This document shows, one piece after another, positions 30,176-39,781 of a stretch of 64,000 nucleotides of DNA. A program made the translations under genes and the position numbers. The notes under the pieces were generated by a model that searched no databases, had not been told where the DNA came from, and worked only from the letters and a program-made list of their open reading frames with translations. This DNA comes from Williamsia herbipolensis. GTDB lineage: Bacteria > Actinomycetota > Actinomycetes > Mycobacteriales > Mycobacteriaceae. Location: contig NZ_JXYP01000030.1 in the NCBI RefSeq assembly GCF_000964005.1, positions 62,001-126,000 of the forward strand, written 5' to 3'. Within the stretch, counting starts at the first letter, position 1, and each line of letters begins with the position of its first letter.

Positions 30176-30847
30176 TCAGCGCCGCAGCGCCCGCCGGGCG
30201 AGGGTGTTGCCCAGCCACTGACCGAGCTGCACCAGCACGACGAGGATGACGATGACGACCACGGTCAGCTTCGCGTCGAACTGCTGGTAGCCGTACTGCT
30301 GGGCGAAGTCGCCGAGGCCACCGCCACCGACATAGCCGGCCATGGCCGACATGTCGACGATCGCGACGAACACGAACGTGTACCCAAGGATCAGTGGCGC
30401 GAGTCCCTCGGGGACGACAACCGTTGCGAGCGTGCGCAGTCGGCTTGCCCCCATGGCGCGGGAGGCCTCGACCACACCGGGGTCCACGGCCACGAGATTC
30501 TGTTCGACCACACGCCCGATCACGAACGCCGCCATCACCGTCATGGGGAAGATCGCCGCCTCCGTCCCGATCCGGGTGCCCACGACCTCACGGGTCACCG
30601 GCGCCATCGCGGTGATGAAGATGATGAACGGGATGGGCCGCACGATGTTCACCGCGACGTTGAGCACGGTGTAGACCACGGGGTTCGCGAGCAGGTTGGT
30701 CGGGCGCGTCGCGTAGAGCAGGGCGCCGAGGCCCAGGCCCAGCACGCCGCCGATCACCAGGGTGAACCCGACCAGCGCGAAGGTCTCGAGCAGCGCGTCC
30801 CAGAGCAGCGGACGCAACTGCGGGGTGATGATGTCGCCGAGAAACAT
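30176..30847 (-). CDS. metI: Methionine ABC transporter permease
   Basis: 223-residue inner-membrane permease with five to six helices. The MetI-type segment TVMAAFVIGRVVEQNLVAVDPGVVEASRAMGAS contains the EAA loop that docks on the ATPase, and the N-terminus LWDALLETFALVGFTLVIGG is typical. Together with MetN and MetQ it imports methionine. Starts 2 bp after the metN stop, last gene of metQ-metN-metI. Confidence 0.93.
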   Translation of the reverse strand: MFLGDIITPQLRPLLWDALLETFALVGFTLVIGGVLGLGLGALLYATRPTNLLANPVVYTVLNVAVNIVRPIPFIIFITAMAPVTREVVGTRIGTEAAIFPMTVMAAFVIGRVVEQNLVAVDPGVVEASRAMGASRLRTLATVVVPEGLAPLILGYTFVFVAIVDMSAMAGYVGGGGLGDFAQQYGYQQFDAKLTVVVIVILVVLVQLGQWLGNTLARRALRR

Positions 30848-30849
30848 CC

Positions 30850-31944
30850 TCAGGCACCGACCTTCTCGTGCTCGATGACGTCGGTGACCGCGCGTAGACC
30901 GGCCACGGCGGTGTCGATCTGCTCGTCGGATCCCTGCAGAGCGACCGTGAACGCACCGAAGGGACGCTGCGACAGCTCCACGATGCCTCCATAGACGATC
31001 GACGCCTTGACCCCGGCGCGAGCGAAGTGGTCGGCGACGTCGATGGTGTTCGCACCGGTGTCGGCGTCGATCTCGGTCTCCCGGATGGCGACCGTGACGA
31101 ACCGACCCTCGTGCCGCGTCCGCAGCCGCGCGAGCGTCTCGTCGGACGGCACGTCGCCGACGGCGCCACGGACGAGTCGCCGCGTAATCGCCGACCGCGG
31201 GCGGGCGAAGACGTCGTAGACGTCACCCTGTTCGATGAGTCGCCCACCGTCGAGAACGGCCACGCGATCACAGATCTCGCGGATGACGTCCATCTCGTGG
31301 GTGATGACGACGATGGTCGTGCCCAGCTCGCGGTTGACGCGGCGCAGCAACGCAAGGATCTCCGACGTGGTGTCGGGATCCAGTGCGCTCGTGGCCTCGT
31401 CGGCCAGCAGGATCTTCGGCGACGTGGCCAAGGCACGGGCGATCCCGACGCGCTGCTTCTGTCCGCCGGAGAGCGCACGCGGGTACTGCGTCGCCTTGTC
31501 CGCGATACCCACGAACTCGAGGAGCTCGGTCACCCGCGCCGCACGCTCCTCCTTGGCGACACCTGCTATGCGCAGCGGGAACTCGACGTTGCGTGCCACG
31601 GTCCGCGACGAGAACAGGTTGAACTGCTGGAACACCATGCCGATCTCACGGCGTACGCGGCGCAGCTCGTGCTCGCCCGCGGTGCTGATGTCCTCACCGT
31701 CGACGATGACCTGTCCCTCGTCGGGACGCTCGAGCCCGTTGATGAGGCGCACGAGTGTGCTCTTGCCCGCGCCGGAGTACCCGATCACACCGGTGATGGT
31801 GCCGGCCGCGATGTCGAGATCGACACCGTCGACCGCGGCGGCGACAGCAGGCTTCGACCGACCCGTGCGACGCGGCGCACCGAATCGCCTCGTGGCCCCA
31901 CGAAACGAGATCGCGGGACGGTCGGTGACCGCGGGCTCAGCCAC
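30850..31944 (-). CDS. metN: Methionine ABC transporter ATP-binding protein
   Basis: 364 residues. Walker A is GYSGAGKST (55-63), the Q-loop VFQQFNLF, the signature LSGGQKQR, Walker B ILLADEATSALD and the H-loop ITHEMD. A C-terminal NIL/ACT-like domain (last ~90 residues) is the methionine-sensing regulatory domain of MetN. The GTG start at 31944 overlaps the metQ stop by 8 bp. About 20 extra basic residues (ATRRFGAPRRTGRSKPAVAA) sit between the first strand and the core. Confidence 0.93.
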   Translation of the reverse strand: MAEPAVTDRPAISFRGATRRFGAPRRTGRSKPAVAAAVDGVDLDIAAGTITGVIGYSGAGKSTLVRLINGLERPDEGQVIVDGEDISTAGEHELRRVRREIGMVFQQFNLFSSRTVARNVEFPLRIAGVAKEERAARVTELLEFVGIADKATQYPRALSGGQKQRVGIARALATSPKILLADEATSALDPDTTSEILALLRRVNRELGTTIVVITHEMDVIREICDRVAVLDGGRLIEQGDVYDVFARPRSAITRRLVRGAVGDVPSDETLARLRTRHEGRFVTVAIRETEIDADTGANTIDVADHFARAGVKASIVYGGIVELSQRPFGAFTVALQGSDEQIDTAVAGLRAVTDVIEHEKVGA

Positions 31945-32827
31945 CGTTGTTCGCGACCTGCTTCTGCAGGTCGACGGTCAGCTGGTGGAGCTCGGCGGGA
32001 TCGTAGTTCTTCAGGACACCGTTGTCGCCCAACGACTTCTTGACGGCTGCCTCGACGTCGGGGTCGTGGTAGATCGATACGAGCTTCTTGTAGGTCGCGT
32101 TGTCCTTGTCCTTCTCACGGGCGACGAAGACGTTGATGTAGGGCTTCGCGATGTCGCTGTTCGGATCGTCTTTGGCGATGATCCTGTCCTCGCCCAATTT
32201 TGCCGACGTGGCGTAGTTGTTGTTGACGATCGCGCCGTCGACGGAGTCGAGGCTCTGCGCGGTCTGTCCCGCGTCGATCGCCTTGACCGTGACCTTCGAC
32301 TTCGCTTGATCGATGTCGGCGATCGTCGAGAATCCGTTGCCGCCGTTGCGGAGCGAGATCAGACCGGCCTGCTGAAGGACGAGGAGCCCACGCGCTTGGT
32401 TGGTGGGATCGTTGGGGATGACCACCGAACCGCCCTGCGGGATCTGACTGACCGAGGTGTGCTTCGTCGAGTACAGCGGCAGCGGGTAGACCGCGGTGGC
32501 GCCGATGGGGACCAGCTTCTGGTCGTTCTTCTGGTTGTAGGTCGCCAGGTAGAGCATGTGCTGGAACTCGTTGAGCTGCAGCTCGCCCTCGGCCAGTGCG
32601 GGATTGGGCTGGTTGTAGTCGGTGAAGTTCACGAGATCGACGGTGATGCCCTCGTCGGCGGCCTTCTTGGTGAAGACGGTCCATTAGCTCTCCGCGGCGT
32701 CGGCGACGCCGATCTTCACGGTGTCGGAGTCCGAGTCGGACCCGCATGCGGCCGCACTCCCCATCACCGAGACCGCCGCGACGAACGCGACCGCCAGCTT
32801 CTTCCAACCCACTCTTCTCTGATGCAC
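31937..32827 (-). pseudogene. metQ: Methionine-binding lipoprotein MetQ, interrupted by an in-frame TAA
   Basis: Read from the GTG at 32827 (AAGGA seven bases upstream), the frame gives a lipoprotein signal (LAVAFVAAVSVMGSAAAC), then SDTVKIGVADAAES, then TAA at codon 48 (32684-32686), then WTVFTKKAADEGI and a full NlpA/MetQ domain to the stop at 31937 (VNFTDYNQPNPALAEGELQLNEFQHM). Only one base needs to differ: an aromatic codon (TAT or TAC) would read through and keep the domain intact. Frame and composition are otherwise normal, so the loss is recent, or the base is a sequencing error. As written, the substrate-binding protein would lack its signal and anchor while metN and metI stay intact. 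Confidence 0.85.
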
Positions 32828-33077
32828 TGCCCTGTCCTTCTCCACGCCGGGATCGCCGGCTCACGTGCGCGCCGATGATCGCGGCGCGTCGACATGGTAG
32901 ACACGAACCGGACACGCACCTGACCACAGATACGTTGTCCTACAGCGGAACACGGATCTGACCAGCCGCGACGATGCGGGTGGGGCTTTCGCTCCGCACG
33001 ATCGAAAACCAGGCGGAGGTTGGAGCCGCCGACGCGACCTCGTTGCGGCCGACCGGACTGTCGGTGATGCTGGGACG

Positions 33078-33548
33078 ATGACGACGCCCACCTCGGATGG
33101 TTTTCGACCCTACGTCGACCAGCTCATCGATCAACATCGCGCGATCCTGCACGACAGCCTCGACGGCCTCAGCGAGGACGAGGCCAGACGCTCGCTGGTC
33201 CCGTCGGCCACCACCCTGCTCGGGCTCCTCAAGCACGCCACGTTCGTCGAGAAGGTTTGGTTCGACCAGGACATCAGCGGTCGGTCGCGATCGGAGATCG
33301 GGATACCCGAGTCCTCGGAGGACTCGTTCCTGCTCACACCCGACGACACCATCGCCTCGATACAGGCCGAACACCGTGTCGCGTGCGAACACTCGCGGCA
33401 GGTGGCCGCCGCCCTCGACCTCGACACCGAGGTCCGTGGCCGCAGACCGCACCCGCTGTGGGCGTCCTACATGCACGTCCTCCGCGAACTCGCCCACCAC
33501 TGCGGCCACGCCGACATCCTGCGCGAGCAGATCCTCGCCGCACGCTGA
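33078..33548 (+). CDS. DinB/DUF664 family protein
   Basis: 156 residues of the DinB-like four-helix bundle superfamily (mycothiol-, bacillithiol- or unknown-thiol-dependent enzymes). Three metal-binding histidine positions are visible: LLKHATFVEKVWF (the usual H-x-x-x-x-E block), and HHCGHADILREQI at the C-terminus. Substrate unknown; detoxification is a guess from the family. Divergent from metQ with ~250 bp between, convergent with sucD across a long terminator. Confidence 0.8.
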   Translation: MTTPTSDGFRPYVDQLIDQHRAILHDSLDGLSEDEARRSLVPSATTLLGLLKHATFVEKVWFDQDISGRSRSEIGIPESSEDSFLLTPDDTIASIQAEHRVACEHSRQVAAALDLDTEVRGRRPHPLWASYMHVLRELAHHCGHADILREQILAAR

Positions 33549-33566
33549 GGGACTGGCCAGAACACA

Positions 33567-33602
33567 ATTCAGCCCCGACCGGAACACCGGTCGGGGCTGA
33601 AT
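33567..33602. terminator. Perfect 16-bp bidirectional terminator hairpin
   Basis: ATTCAGCCCCGACCGG (33567-33582), 4-nt loop aaca, exact complement (33587-33602). It separates the convergent DinB-like gene and sucD. Confidence 0.85.
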
Positions 33603-33617
33603 CGAGAGCTGCTGTGA

Positions 33618-34508
33618 CTACAGGCCCTTGTAGATCTCGCGTGCGAGGTCGGCGGTCTCGGACGGCGTCTTGCCGACCTTGACCCCGGCGGCCTCGAGTG
33701 CGTCCTTCTTCGCCTGGGCGGTGCCCGAGCTGCCGGACACGATGGCGCCGGCGTGGCCCATCGTCTTGCCCTCGGGCGCGGTGAATCCCGCGACGTACCC
33801 GACGACCGGCTTGGTGACGTTGGCCTTGATGTAATCGGCGGCCCGCTCTTCGGCGTCGCCACCGATCTCACCGATCATCACGATCACCTTGGTCTCGGGA
33901 TCGGCCTCGAACGCCGCGATGGCGTCGATGTGGGTGGTGCCGATGACCGGGTCACCGCCGATGCCGATGGCGGTCGAGAAACCGATGTCGCGCAGCTCGT
34001 ACATCATCTGGTAGGTCAGCGTGCCCGACTTCGACACCAGACCGATCTCGCCCTTGCCCGCGATGTTGGCGGGCGTGATGCCCACCAGCGACTCGCCGGG
34101 GGTGATGATGCCGGGACAGTTCGGCCCGATGATCCGGGTCTTCTCGCCCTTGGACTTGTTGTAGGCCCAGGCATATGCGCTGTCCTGCACCGGGATTCCC
34201 TCGGTGATGACGACCAGCAGCGGGATCTCCGCGTCGATCGCCTCGATGATGGCGTCCTTGGCGAACTTCGGGGGCACGAACGCGATGGAGACATCGGCGC
34301 CGGTCTCGGTGATCGCCTCGGCGACCGTGCCGAACACCGGCAGCTCCACGCCAACGTCATGCGACACGGTGGTCCCGGCCTTGCGCGCGTTGACACCGCC
34401 GACGACCCGGGTCCCGGCCTTGAGCATCAGGGCGGTGTGCTTGGTGCCCTCGCCGCCGGTGATGCCCTGGACGATGACCTTGGAGTCCTTGTTGAGGAAA
34501 ATAGACAT
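33618..34508 (-). CDS. sucD: Succinyl-CoA synthetase alpha subunit
   Basis: 296 residues. TCA-cycle enzyme interconverting succinyl-CoA and succinate with nucleotide phosphorylation, in complex with SucC. CoA-binding N-terminal domain ([15 protein letters not shown]), then [14 protein letters not shown], and the phosphohistidine region [17 protein letters not shown] with the active-site His. 14 bp downstream of sucC and co-transcribed. Confidence 0.96.
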   Translation of the reverse strand: MSIFLNKDSKVIVQGITGGEGTKHTALMLKAGTRVVGGVNARKAGTTVSHDVGVELPVFGTVAEAITETGADVSIAFVPPKFAKDAIIEAIDAEIPLLVVITEGIPVQDSAYAWAYNKSKGEKTRIIGPNCPGIITPGESLVGITPANIAGKGEIGLVSKSGTLTYQMMYELRDIGFSTAIGIGGDPVIGTTHIDAIAAFEADPETKVIVMIGEIGGDAEERAADYIKANVTKPVVGYVAGFTAPEGKTMGHAGAIVSGSSGTAQAKKDALEAAGVKVGKTPSETADLAREIYKGL

Positions 34509-34522
34509 GAGTCAGCAGTCCT

Positions 34523-35686
34523 TTACTTGCTCGCCAGTTCGGCGGCCTTGTCGGCGCCGCTGTCCATGGTCTCGGCGAGCGTCACCAGCGGGTGGTTGGC
34601 GTCGGCGAGGATCGCACGGCCTTCGTCGACCTTGTTGCCGTCGAGACGGACGACGAGGGGCTTGTTCGCGTCGTCGCCCAGCTTCTTCAGCGCGCCGACG
34701 ATGCCGTTGGCGACCGCGTCGCACGCGGTGATGCCACCGAAGACGTTGACGAAGACGCTCTTGACCTGATCGTCGCCGAGGATGACGTCGAGACCGGCGG
34801 CCATGACCTCGGCCGAGGCACCGCCACCGATGTCGAGGAAGTTGGCGGGCTTCACGCCGCCGTGGGCCTCACCGGCGTACGCGACGACGTCGAGGGTCGA
34901 CATGACCAGACCCGCGCCGTTGCCGATGATGCCGACCTGTCCGTCGAGCTTGACGTAGTTGAGGTCGTTCTCCTTGGCCTTCTGCTCCAGGGGATCGGTC
35001 GCGTCCTTGTCCTCGAACTCGGCGTGACCTTCCTGGCGGAAGTCGGCGTTCGCGTCGAGGGTGACCTTGCCGTCGAGCGCCAGGATCTGGTCGTCGGGGG
35101 TGCGAACCAGCGGGTTCACCTCGACAAGGAGCGCGTCCTCCTTGATGAACACCTCCCAGAGCTTCTGGATGGTGTTGGCCGCGGCGTCGAGGACCTCGGC
35201 GGGCAGCTTGCCGGCCTCGGCGATCTCACGTGCGAAAGCCAGGTCGACACCCTTCACGGCGTCGACGGGGATGCGGGCGAGTGCGTCGGGGTTCTCCTCG
35301 GCGGTCACCTCGATCTCGACACCACCCTCCACCGAGCACATCGCGAGGTAGGTGCGGTTGGTGCGGTCGAGCAGGAAGGAGATGTAGTACTCCTCCGCGA
35401 TGTCACTCGCCTCGGCCACGAGGAGCTTCTTGACGACGTGGCCCTTGATGTCGAGTCCCAGGATCGCCTCGGCGTTGGCGGTGGCCTCCGCTGCGTCCTT
35501 GGAGTACTTCACTCCGCCTGCCTTGCCGCGGCCGCCGACCTTGACCTGAGCCTTGACCATGACGGGCTTGCCGATCTCCTCGGCGATCTGCGTCGCCCCG
35601 GCCACCGTGTCGGTAACACGTCCGGCCGATGTGGGGACTTCGTGCTTGGCGAAGAGTTCCTTCGCCTGGTATTCGAACAGATCCAT
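34523..35686 (-). CDS. sucC: Succinyl-CoA synthetase beta subunit
   Basis: 387 residues. N-terminal ATP-grasp domain ([36 protein letters not shown]), then [20 protein letters not shown] and the C-terminal CoA-ligase domain ([19 protein letters not shown]-like region, [30 protein letters not shown]). First gene of sucCD. The promoter region holds a CRP-type palindrome shared with the divergent LytM peptidase. Confidence 0.96.
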   Translation of the reverse strand: MDLFEYQAKELFAKHEVPTSAGRVTDTVAGATQIAEEIGKPVMVKAQVKVGGRGKAGGVKYSKDAAEATANAEAILGLDIKGHVVKKLLVAEASDIAEEYYISFLLDRTNRTYLAMCSVEGGVEIEVTAEENPDALARIPVDAVKGVDLAFAREIAEAGKLPAEVLDAAANTIQKLWEVFIKEDALLVEVNPLVRTPDDQILALDGKVTLDANADFRQEGHAEFEDKDATDPLEQKAKENDLNYVKLDGQVGIIGNGAGLVMSTLDVVAYAGEAHGGVKPANFLDIGGGASAEVMAAGLDVILGDDQVKSVFVNVFGGITACDAVANGIVGALKKLGDDANKPLVVRLDGNKVDEGRAILADANHPLVTLAETMDSGADKAAELASK

Positions 35687-35905
35687 TCAGCTCACCATCT
35701 CTAGTGTTTGCCCGCTCCTGATAGTTGTTCTCCCGCGAGGATCGTCTGCGGTCGCGAGCCCCAACGGACTGTATCGCCGCCGTCTGAACGCCTCGGGGAC
35801 AGTCCCGACGCATGTGCCCCAGATCACGTGCCCAGCGTAGGAGAGGTGCCGCACGAGCGATCGTTCGGGTCCGTTATCTCCCAATCCCCGCTGACCAGCG
35901 CTTCT

Positions 35906-35921
35906 TGTGATGCAGCTCACA
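35906..35921. promoter_or_regulatory. Perfect CRP-type palindrome
   Basis: TGTGA-TGCAGC-TCACA matches the CRP consensus TGTGA-N6-TCACA at every defined base. It is 220 bp upstream of sucC and 198 bp upstream of the LytM peptidase. cAMP-CRP homologues in mycobacteria use this site, so cAMP control of one or both genes is likely. The rest of the 430-bp gap holds no gene I can support. Confidence 0.75.
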
Positions 35922-35949
35922 TCGATGACGAACTGTTCGCGCGCGGTTG

Positions 35950-36118
35950 CACACGCTGCAATCATTTCGTTACCGTCTCCAAGGCGCGTGGTCACGACCA
36001 CATCTCCCCCAGGGGAACGCCAACGGAACTCAACCGGGGGTCGTCGCCGAAAGGCGCAGCTCACGCACACCATCGGGTCAGCTCGGCGGTGTCGTGTGTC
36101 GAATCGGAAGGTGCAGTC
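35950..36118 (+). other. Structured 5' leader of the LytM peptidase gene
   Basis: The part of the intergenic region nearest the peptidase can fold strongly: CCCCC (36006-36010) with GGGGG (36041-36045); CGCC-GAAA-GGCG with a GNRA tetraloop (36049-36060); and CACGCACACC with GGTGTCGTG (about 36063-36095) with a one-base bulge. I compared it with the c-di-AMP (ydaO) element found before other actinobacterial wall hydrolases and could not find its conserved core. RNA function is therefore a possibility only. Confidence 0.35.
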
Positions 36119-37228
36119 TTGGCAGTACGGATGCGACCTGAGGAGATCACCTCGATCATCCCGATCGATTGGGATGACCTCGACGCCGAGTTCGCCGACC
36201 CGTCTCGAGCCGACGCCCATCCGTACACCGCGACGTCGAACCGCCGCACCGACGAGGCCTACGCAGACGTCCGCTCGTCTGATGTCACCGACCGTCCTGT
36301 GCGCGACACCCCGCGCCGGCGGCCGCTGCCCGCGGAGGTCACCCAGGACATCCTGATCGCCGAGATCGAGTTCGACGAGACGGCTCATCACCATCCGTTC
36401 TCGGTCACCGGCGCACGACCGGACGACTTCGACCCCGCCGACGACGACCGCTCATTCCGGCGCCTCCCGCAGACCCGCGCCCCGCGCTCGGGTGGCAAGC
36501 ACCGCATCTCGGCGCCGCCCACCGCCCTCAGGGGTCGTGCCGCGCTCCTCGCCGTCGCCGCCGGGGCGGCCGTGGTCGCCGTGAGCGGACAGATCGACAC
36601 CGGCTCGACGACCGAGGCCCCGCAGAAGGCCGAGCCCGCGTCGGGCTCGGTGAACCGGGCCGCCGCGGTCACCCCGCTCGACCCGTCGGTCACCGGCGAC
36701 GCCGCCGTCGCACCCGGTGCCGCGCCCACCGATCTCCACGACTTCACCGACCAGCTCGCCACCGGCGACAAGATGGCCCGCGACGCCAAGGCCGCCGACG
36801 CCGCGTCACGCACCCCGCTCTACGCCTCGCCGGTCGACATGGGCCTCTACCAGTTCACCTCGGGCTTCGCCTACCGCTGGGGCGCCTTCCACGGCGGCAT
36901 CGATTTCGCCGCCCCGCTGGGCACCCCGATCCACTCCGCCACCGACGGTGTCGTGGTGGAGGCCGGACCGGCGTCGGGCTTCGGCAACTGGATCCAGGTG
37001 AAGGCGTCCGACGGCAGCATCTTCATGTACGGCCACATGGCGTCGAGCGGCGTCCTCGTCACCAAGGGCGAGAAGGTGATGGCCGGACAGGTGATCGCAC
37101 GCGTCGGCAACGAGGGGTTCTCCACCGGACCGCACGTGCACGTCGAGCGCTGGGTCAACGGCATGAAGGTCGACCCGATGCCGTGGTTCCCCGAGCACGG
37201 GGTGCCGCTCTCCAACTACACCGGCTAG
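36119..37228 (+). CDS. M23/LytM-type peptidase, membrane-anchored
   Basis: 369 residues from a TTG at 36119 with GGAAGG upstream; ATG 36131 is the alternative. The N-terminal ~135 residues are acidic and cytoplasmic. A single membrane anchor follows (AALLAVAAGAAVVAVSG), then a Ser/Ala-rich linker, then the C-terminal LytM domain with FAYRWGAFHGGIDFAAPLGT (His and Asp ligands) and TGPHVHVERW (HxH). All zinc ligands are present, so it should be an active peptidoglycan endopeptidase outside the membrane. Rv0950c occupies the same place next to sucC in M. tuberculosis. Confidence 0.88.
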   Translation: MAVRMRPEEITSIIPIDWDDLDAEFADPSRADAHPYTATSNRRTDEAYADVRSSDVTDRPVRDTPRRRPLPAEVTQDILIAEIEFDETAHHHPFSVTGARPDDFDPADDDRSFRRLPQTRAPRSGGKHRISAPPTALRGRAALLAVAAGAAVVAVSGQIDTGSTTEAPQKAEPASGSVNRAAAVTPLDPSVTGDAAVAPGAAPTDLHDFTDQLATGDKMARDAKAADAASRTPLYASPVDMGLYQFTSGFAYRWGAFHGGIDFAAPLGTPIHSATDGVVVEAGPASGFGNWIQVKASDGSIFMYGHMASSGVLVTKGEKVMAGQVIARVGNEGFSTGPHVHVERWVNGMKVDPMPWFPEHGVPLSNYTG

Positions 37229-37231
37229 GCC

Positions 37232-37252
37232 GACCCGCCCGCTCGACGGGTC
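37232..37252. terminator. Weak hairpin between LytM peptidase and uvrD1
   Basis: GACCCG (37232-37237) pairs with CGGGTC (37247-37252) around a 9-nt loop, in the 28 bp between two convergent stops. Short stem. Confidence 0.35.
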
Positions 37253-37256
37253 CCGG

Positions 37257-39749
37257 CTAGAGCTTGTCCACGGGCAGACCGCCCAGTGACATCAGCGTGA
37301 TCCGGCCGCTGCTGCCGAAGTCGAAGGTCACCCGCTCGGTGGCCCCCGATCCCTCTTTCGCGACCACCTTGCCCATGCCGTACTTGGCATGGTTCACGCG
37401 GTCGCCGACCGCGACCGACACCTGGTTGTTGCGTCCCCGCGTGGGACTGGCCGAATACGAGCTGCGACCACGGGCCGAACTGCGCTCGCCACCCCCGTTG
37501 CCGTTGCCGCCGGAGCGGAACGAGTCGGAGCCGAAGAAGCCGCCGGAACTGCCGAACGACCGCTCACGGCGTCGGGGCTCGGTGCGGCGCCAATCGATGA
37601 GATGCTGCGGGATCTCCTGCAGGAAACGCGATTCCGGGTTCGACACGGGCTGTCCCCACGCCGAACGCACCATCGACCTCGTGACGTAGAGCCGCTTGCG
37701 GGCACGCGTGATGCCGACGTAGGCGAGTCGTCGCTCCTCGCTGAGCTCGGCGGGGTCGCCCAGGGCGCGCATGTGCGGGAACTGCCCGTCCTCCCACCCG
37801 GTGACGAACACGACCGGGAACTCCAGCCCCTTCGCGGTGTGCAGCGTCATCATCGTCACCATCCCCGCGGCGCTGTCGGGCACCTGATCGGCGTCGGCGA
37901 CCAGCGACACACGCTCGAGGAACGCGGCGAGCGAACCGGGCTCGGGAAGGCCCTCCTCCGGGTCGGGGCGGTCGGCGGGATCGAGCGCGGCGGCGTCGGC
38001 GCTGAACTCCCGTGCGACGGAGATCAACTCGTTGACGTTGTCGAGGCGCGCGCCGTCCTGTGGGTCGCTCGAACCCTCCAGCTCGTCCCGGTACCCCGAA
38101 CGGTGGGCGATGGCCTCGACGAGTTCACCGATGTCGGCGCTCTCCGAGCCGGCGTCGATGGTGGTGGTGTCGGCGTCGGGGGTGTCGGACTCGCCGAACA
38201 CCGCCAGGAAGTCGTTGCGCAACCCCTCGATGAGGTCGACGAAGCCCGAGATCTGTTTGACGGCACGGCTGTTGAGCAGCGGCACGTTGCCCGCGGCGGC
38301 GTCGATCAGCGCCTGGTAGAAGCTGACGCCTGCGTTCTCGGAGTACACCGCGACACATGCCTGGGCACGGTCACCGATGGCGCGCTTGGGGGTGTTGACG
38401 ATGCGTCGCAGGCTCACGGTGTCGTCGGGGTTGGCCACCACGCGCAGGTACGCGACGATGTCGCGGACCTCCTTGCGTTCGTAGAACCGGACGCCGCCGA
38501 CGACCTTGTATGCGATGCCGAGGCGGATGAAGATGTCCTCCAGCGATCGCGAACCGGTGTTCGTCCGGTAGAACACCGCGACGTCGGAGTACGTGAACTC
38601 GCCACTGTCGCACAGCGAGTCGATCTCGCGGGCGATGAACGACGCCTCGTCGTGCTCGTTGTCGGCGACGTAACCGGCGATCAGCTCACCCTCGCCGGCG
38701 TCGGTCCACAGCTTCTTCTCGCGCCGGTTGGGGTTGCGTGCGATCACCGCGTTGGCCGCCGACAGGATCGTCTGCGTGGAGCGGTAGTTCTGTTCCAGCA
38801 GCACGGTCTCGGTGTCGGGGAAGTCGCGCTCGAACTCCTCGATGTTGCGGATCGTCGCGCCGCGGAACGCGTAGATCGACTGGTCGGCGTCACCGACCAC
38901 GCACAGTTCCGACGGGCTGACCGCACCTTCGCCGGTGCCCACCAGCTCACGCACCAGGACGTATTGGGCGTGGTTGGTGTCCTGGTACTCGTCGACCAGC
39001 ACGTGCCGGAAGCGACGTCGGTAGTACTCGGCGACCTCGGGGTGATTCTGCAGCAGCGCAACGGTTTCGCCGATGAGATCGTCGAAGTCGAAGGCGTTCG
39101 CCGCCCGCAGACGTGCCTGGTACCGCGTGTAGATGTCGGCGAGGGTGGTGGCGGTGTCGTCGTCGGCCTCGGCGGCGGTGGCGGTCGCCGACTCGGGGCT
39201 GATGAGCTCGTTCTTCAGGTTCGAGATGTGGATGCCCGAGCCGCGCGGGCTGAACTTCTTCGGGTCGAGGTCGAGGTCGCGCACGATCATCGCCAGCAGT
39301 CGCTTGGAATCGTCGGCGTCGTAGATGGAGAAGTTCGAGTTGCGGCTCTCGATGAGCGCGGCCTGCGCGCGCAGGATCCGCACACAGGTCGAGTGGAACG
39401 TCGAGACCCACATGCGGTTCGCGCGGGGACCGACGAGTTCGATCACCCGCTCCCGCATCTCGGCGGCGGCCTTGTTGGTGAACGTGATGGCGAGGACCTC
39501 GCCGGGCGAGACGTCGCGCTGGGCGAGCAGGTAGGCGATGCGTCGGGTGAGCACCGAGGTCTTGCCCGATCCGGCGCCCGCGACGATCAGCAGGGGGCCG
39601 CCGGTGTGCATCACGGCGGCGCGTTGCTGCGGGTTCAGGCCGTCGAGGAGTTCGCGGGCGCGATCGGTGAGGGCGTCGCCGGACATGCCGGAGACCACGG
39701 GATCGCCCCTGGTGAGGCCGGGAAGAGAGGGCTGTGGTGCGCGTGTCAT
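37257..39749 (-). CDS. uvrD1: ATP-dependent DNA helicase UvrD1/PcrA
   Basis: 830-residue superfamily 1A helicase acting in nucleotide-excision and other repair. Motif I is AGAGSGKT (57-64), Ia TFTNKAAAEMRER, II VDEYQDTNHAQY, III GDADQSIYAFRGA, IV LEQNYRSTQ, V TMMTLHTAKGLEFPVVF, VI EERRLAYVGITRARKRLY. After a Gly/Arg-rich linker the C-terminal Tudor-like domain of PcrA is present (VGDRVNHAKYGMGKVV). The ATG at 39749 gives the usual N-terminus. The promoter carries a RecA-independent damage motif. Gene order with the LytM peptidase and sucCD matches M. tuberculosis Rv0949-Rv0952. Confidence 0.95.
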   Translation of the reverse strand: MTRAPQPSLPGLTRGDPVVSGMSGDALTDRARELLDGLNPQQRAAVMHTGGPLLIVAGAGSGKTSVLTRRIAYLLAQRDVSPGEVLAITFTNKAAAEMRERVIELVGPRANRMWVSTFHSTCVRILRAQAALIESRNSNFSIYDADDSKRLLAMIVRDLDLDPKKFSPRGSGIHISNLKNELISPESATATAAEADDDTATTLADIYTRYQARLRAANAFDFDDLIGETVALLQNHPEVAEYYRRRFRHVLVDEYQDTNHAQYVLVRELVGTGEGAVSPSELCVVGDADQSIYAFRGATIRNIEEFERDFPDTETVLLEQNYRSTQTILSAANAVIARNPNRREKKLWTDAGEGELIAGYVADNEHDEASFIAREIDSLCDSGEFTYSDVAVFYRTNTGSRSLEDIFIRLGIAYKVVGGVRFYERKEVRDIVAYLRVVANPDDTVSLRRIVNTPKRAIGDRAQACVAVYSENAGVSFYQALIDAAAGNVPLLNSRAVKQISGFVDLIEGLRNDFLAVFGESDTPDADTTTIDAGSESADIGELVEAIAHRSGYRDELEGSSDPQDGARLDNVNELISVAREFSADAAALDPADRPDPEEGLPEPGSLAAFLERVSLVADADQVPDSAAGMVTMMTLHTAKGLEFPVVFVTGWEDGQFPHMRALGDPAELSEERRLAYVGITRARKRLYVTRSMVRSAWGQPVSNPESRFLQEIPQHLIDWRRTEPRRRERSFGSSGGFFGSDSFRSGGNGNGGGERSSARGRSSYSASPTRGRNNQVSVAVGDRVNHAKYGMGKVVAKEGSGATERVTFDFGSSGRITLMSLGGLPVDKL

Positions 39750-39758
39750 CAGGGAACG

Positions 39759-39781
39759 ATCCTACTCGCGCGGTCGGACAG
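39759..39781 (-). promoter_or_regulatory. RecA-independent DNA-damage (PafBC-type) promoter of uvrD1
   Basis: On the minus strand CTGTC, 12 bp, TAGGAT, then 9 bp to the ATG. The spacing and TAnnaT match the RecA-NDp consensus; the first T of TTGTC is C. Confidence 0.5.

Noticed and set aside
32828-33077. SAM riboswitch before the methionine transporter
   Set aside because: I could not find conserved SAM-riboswitch stems or core bases in the 250-bp gap.
35950-36118. c-di-AMP (ydaO) riboswitch before the LytM gene
   Set aside because: The conserved ydaO core blocks are not found; kept only as an unnamed structured leader.
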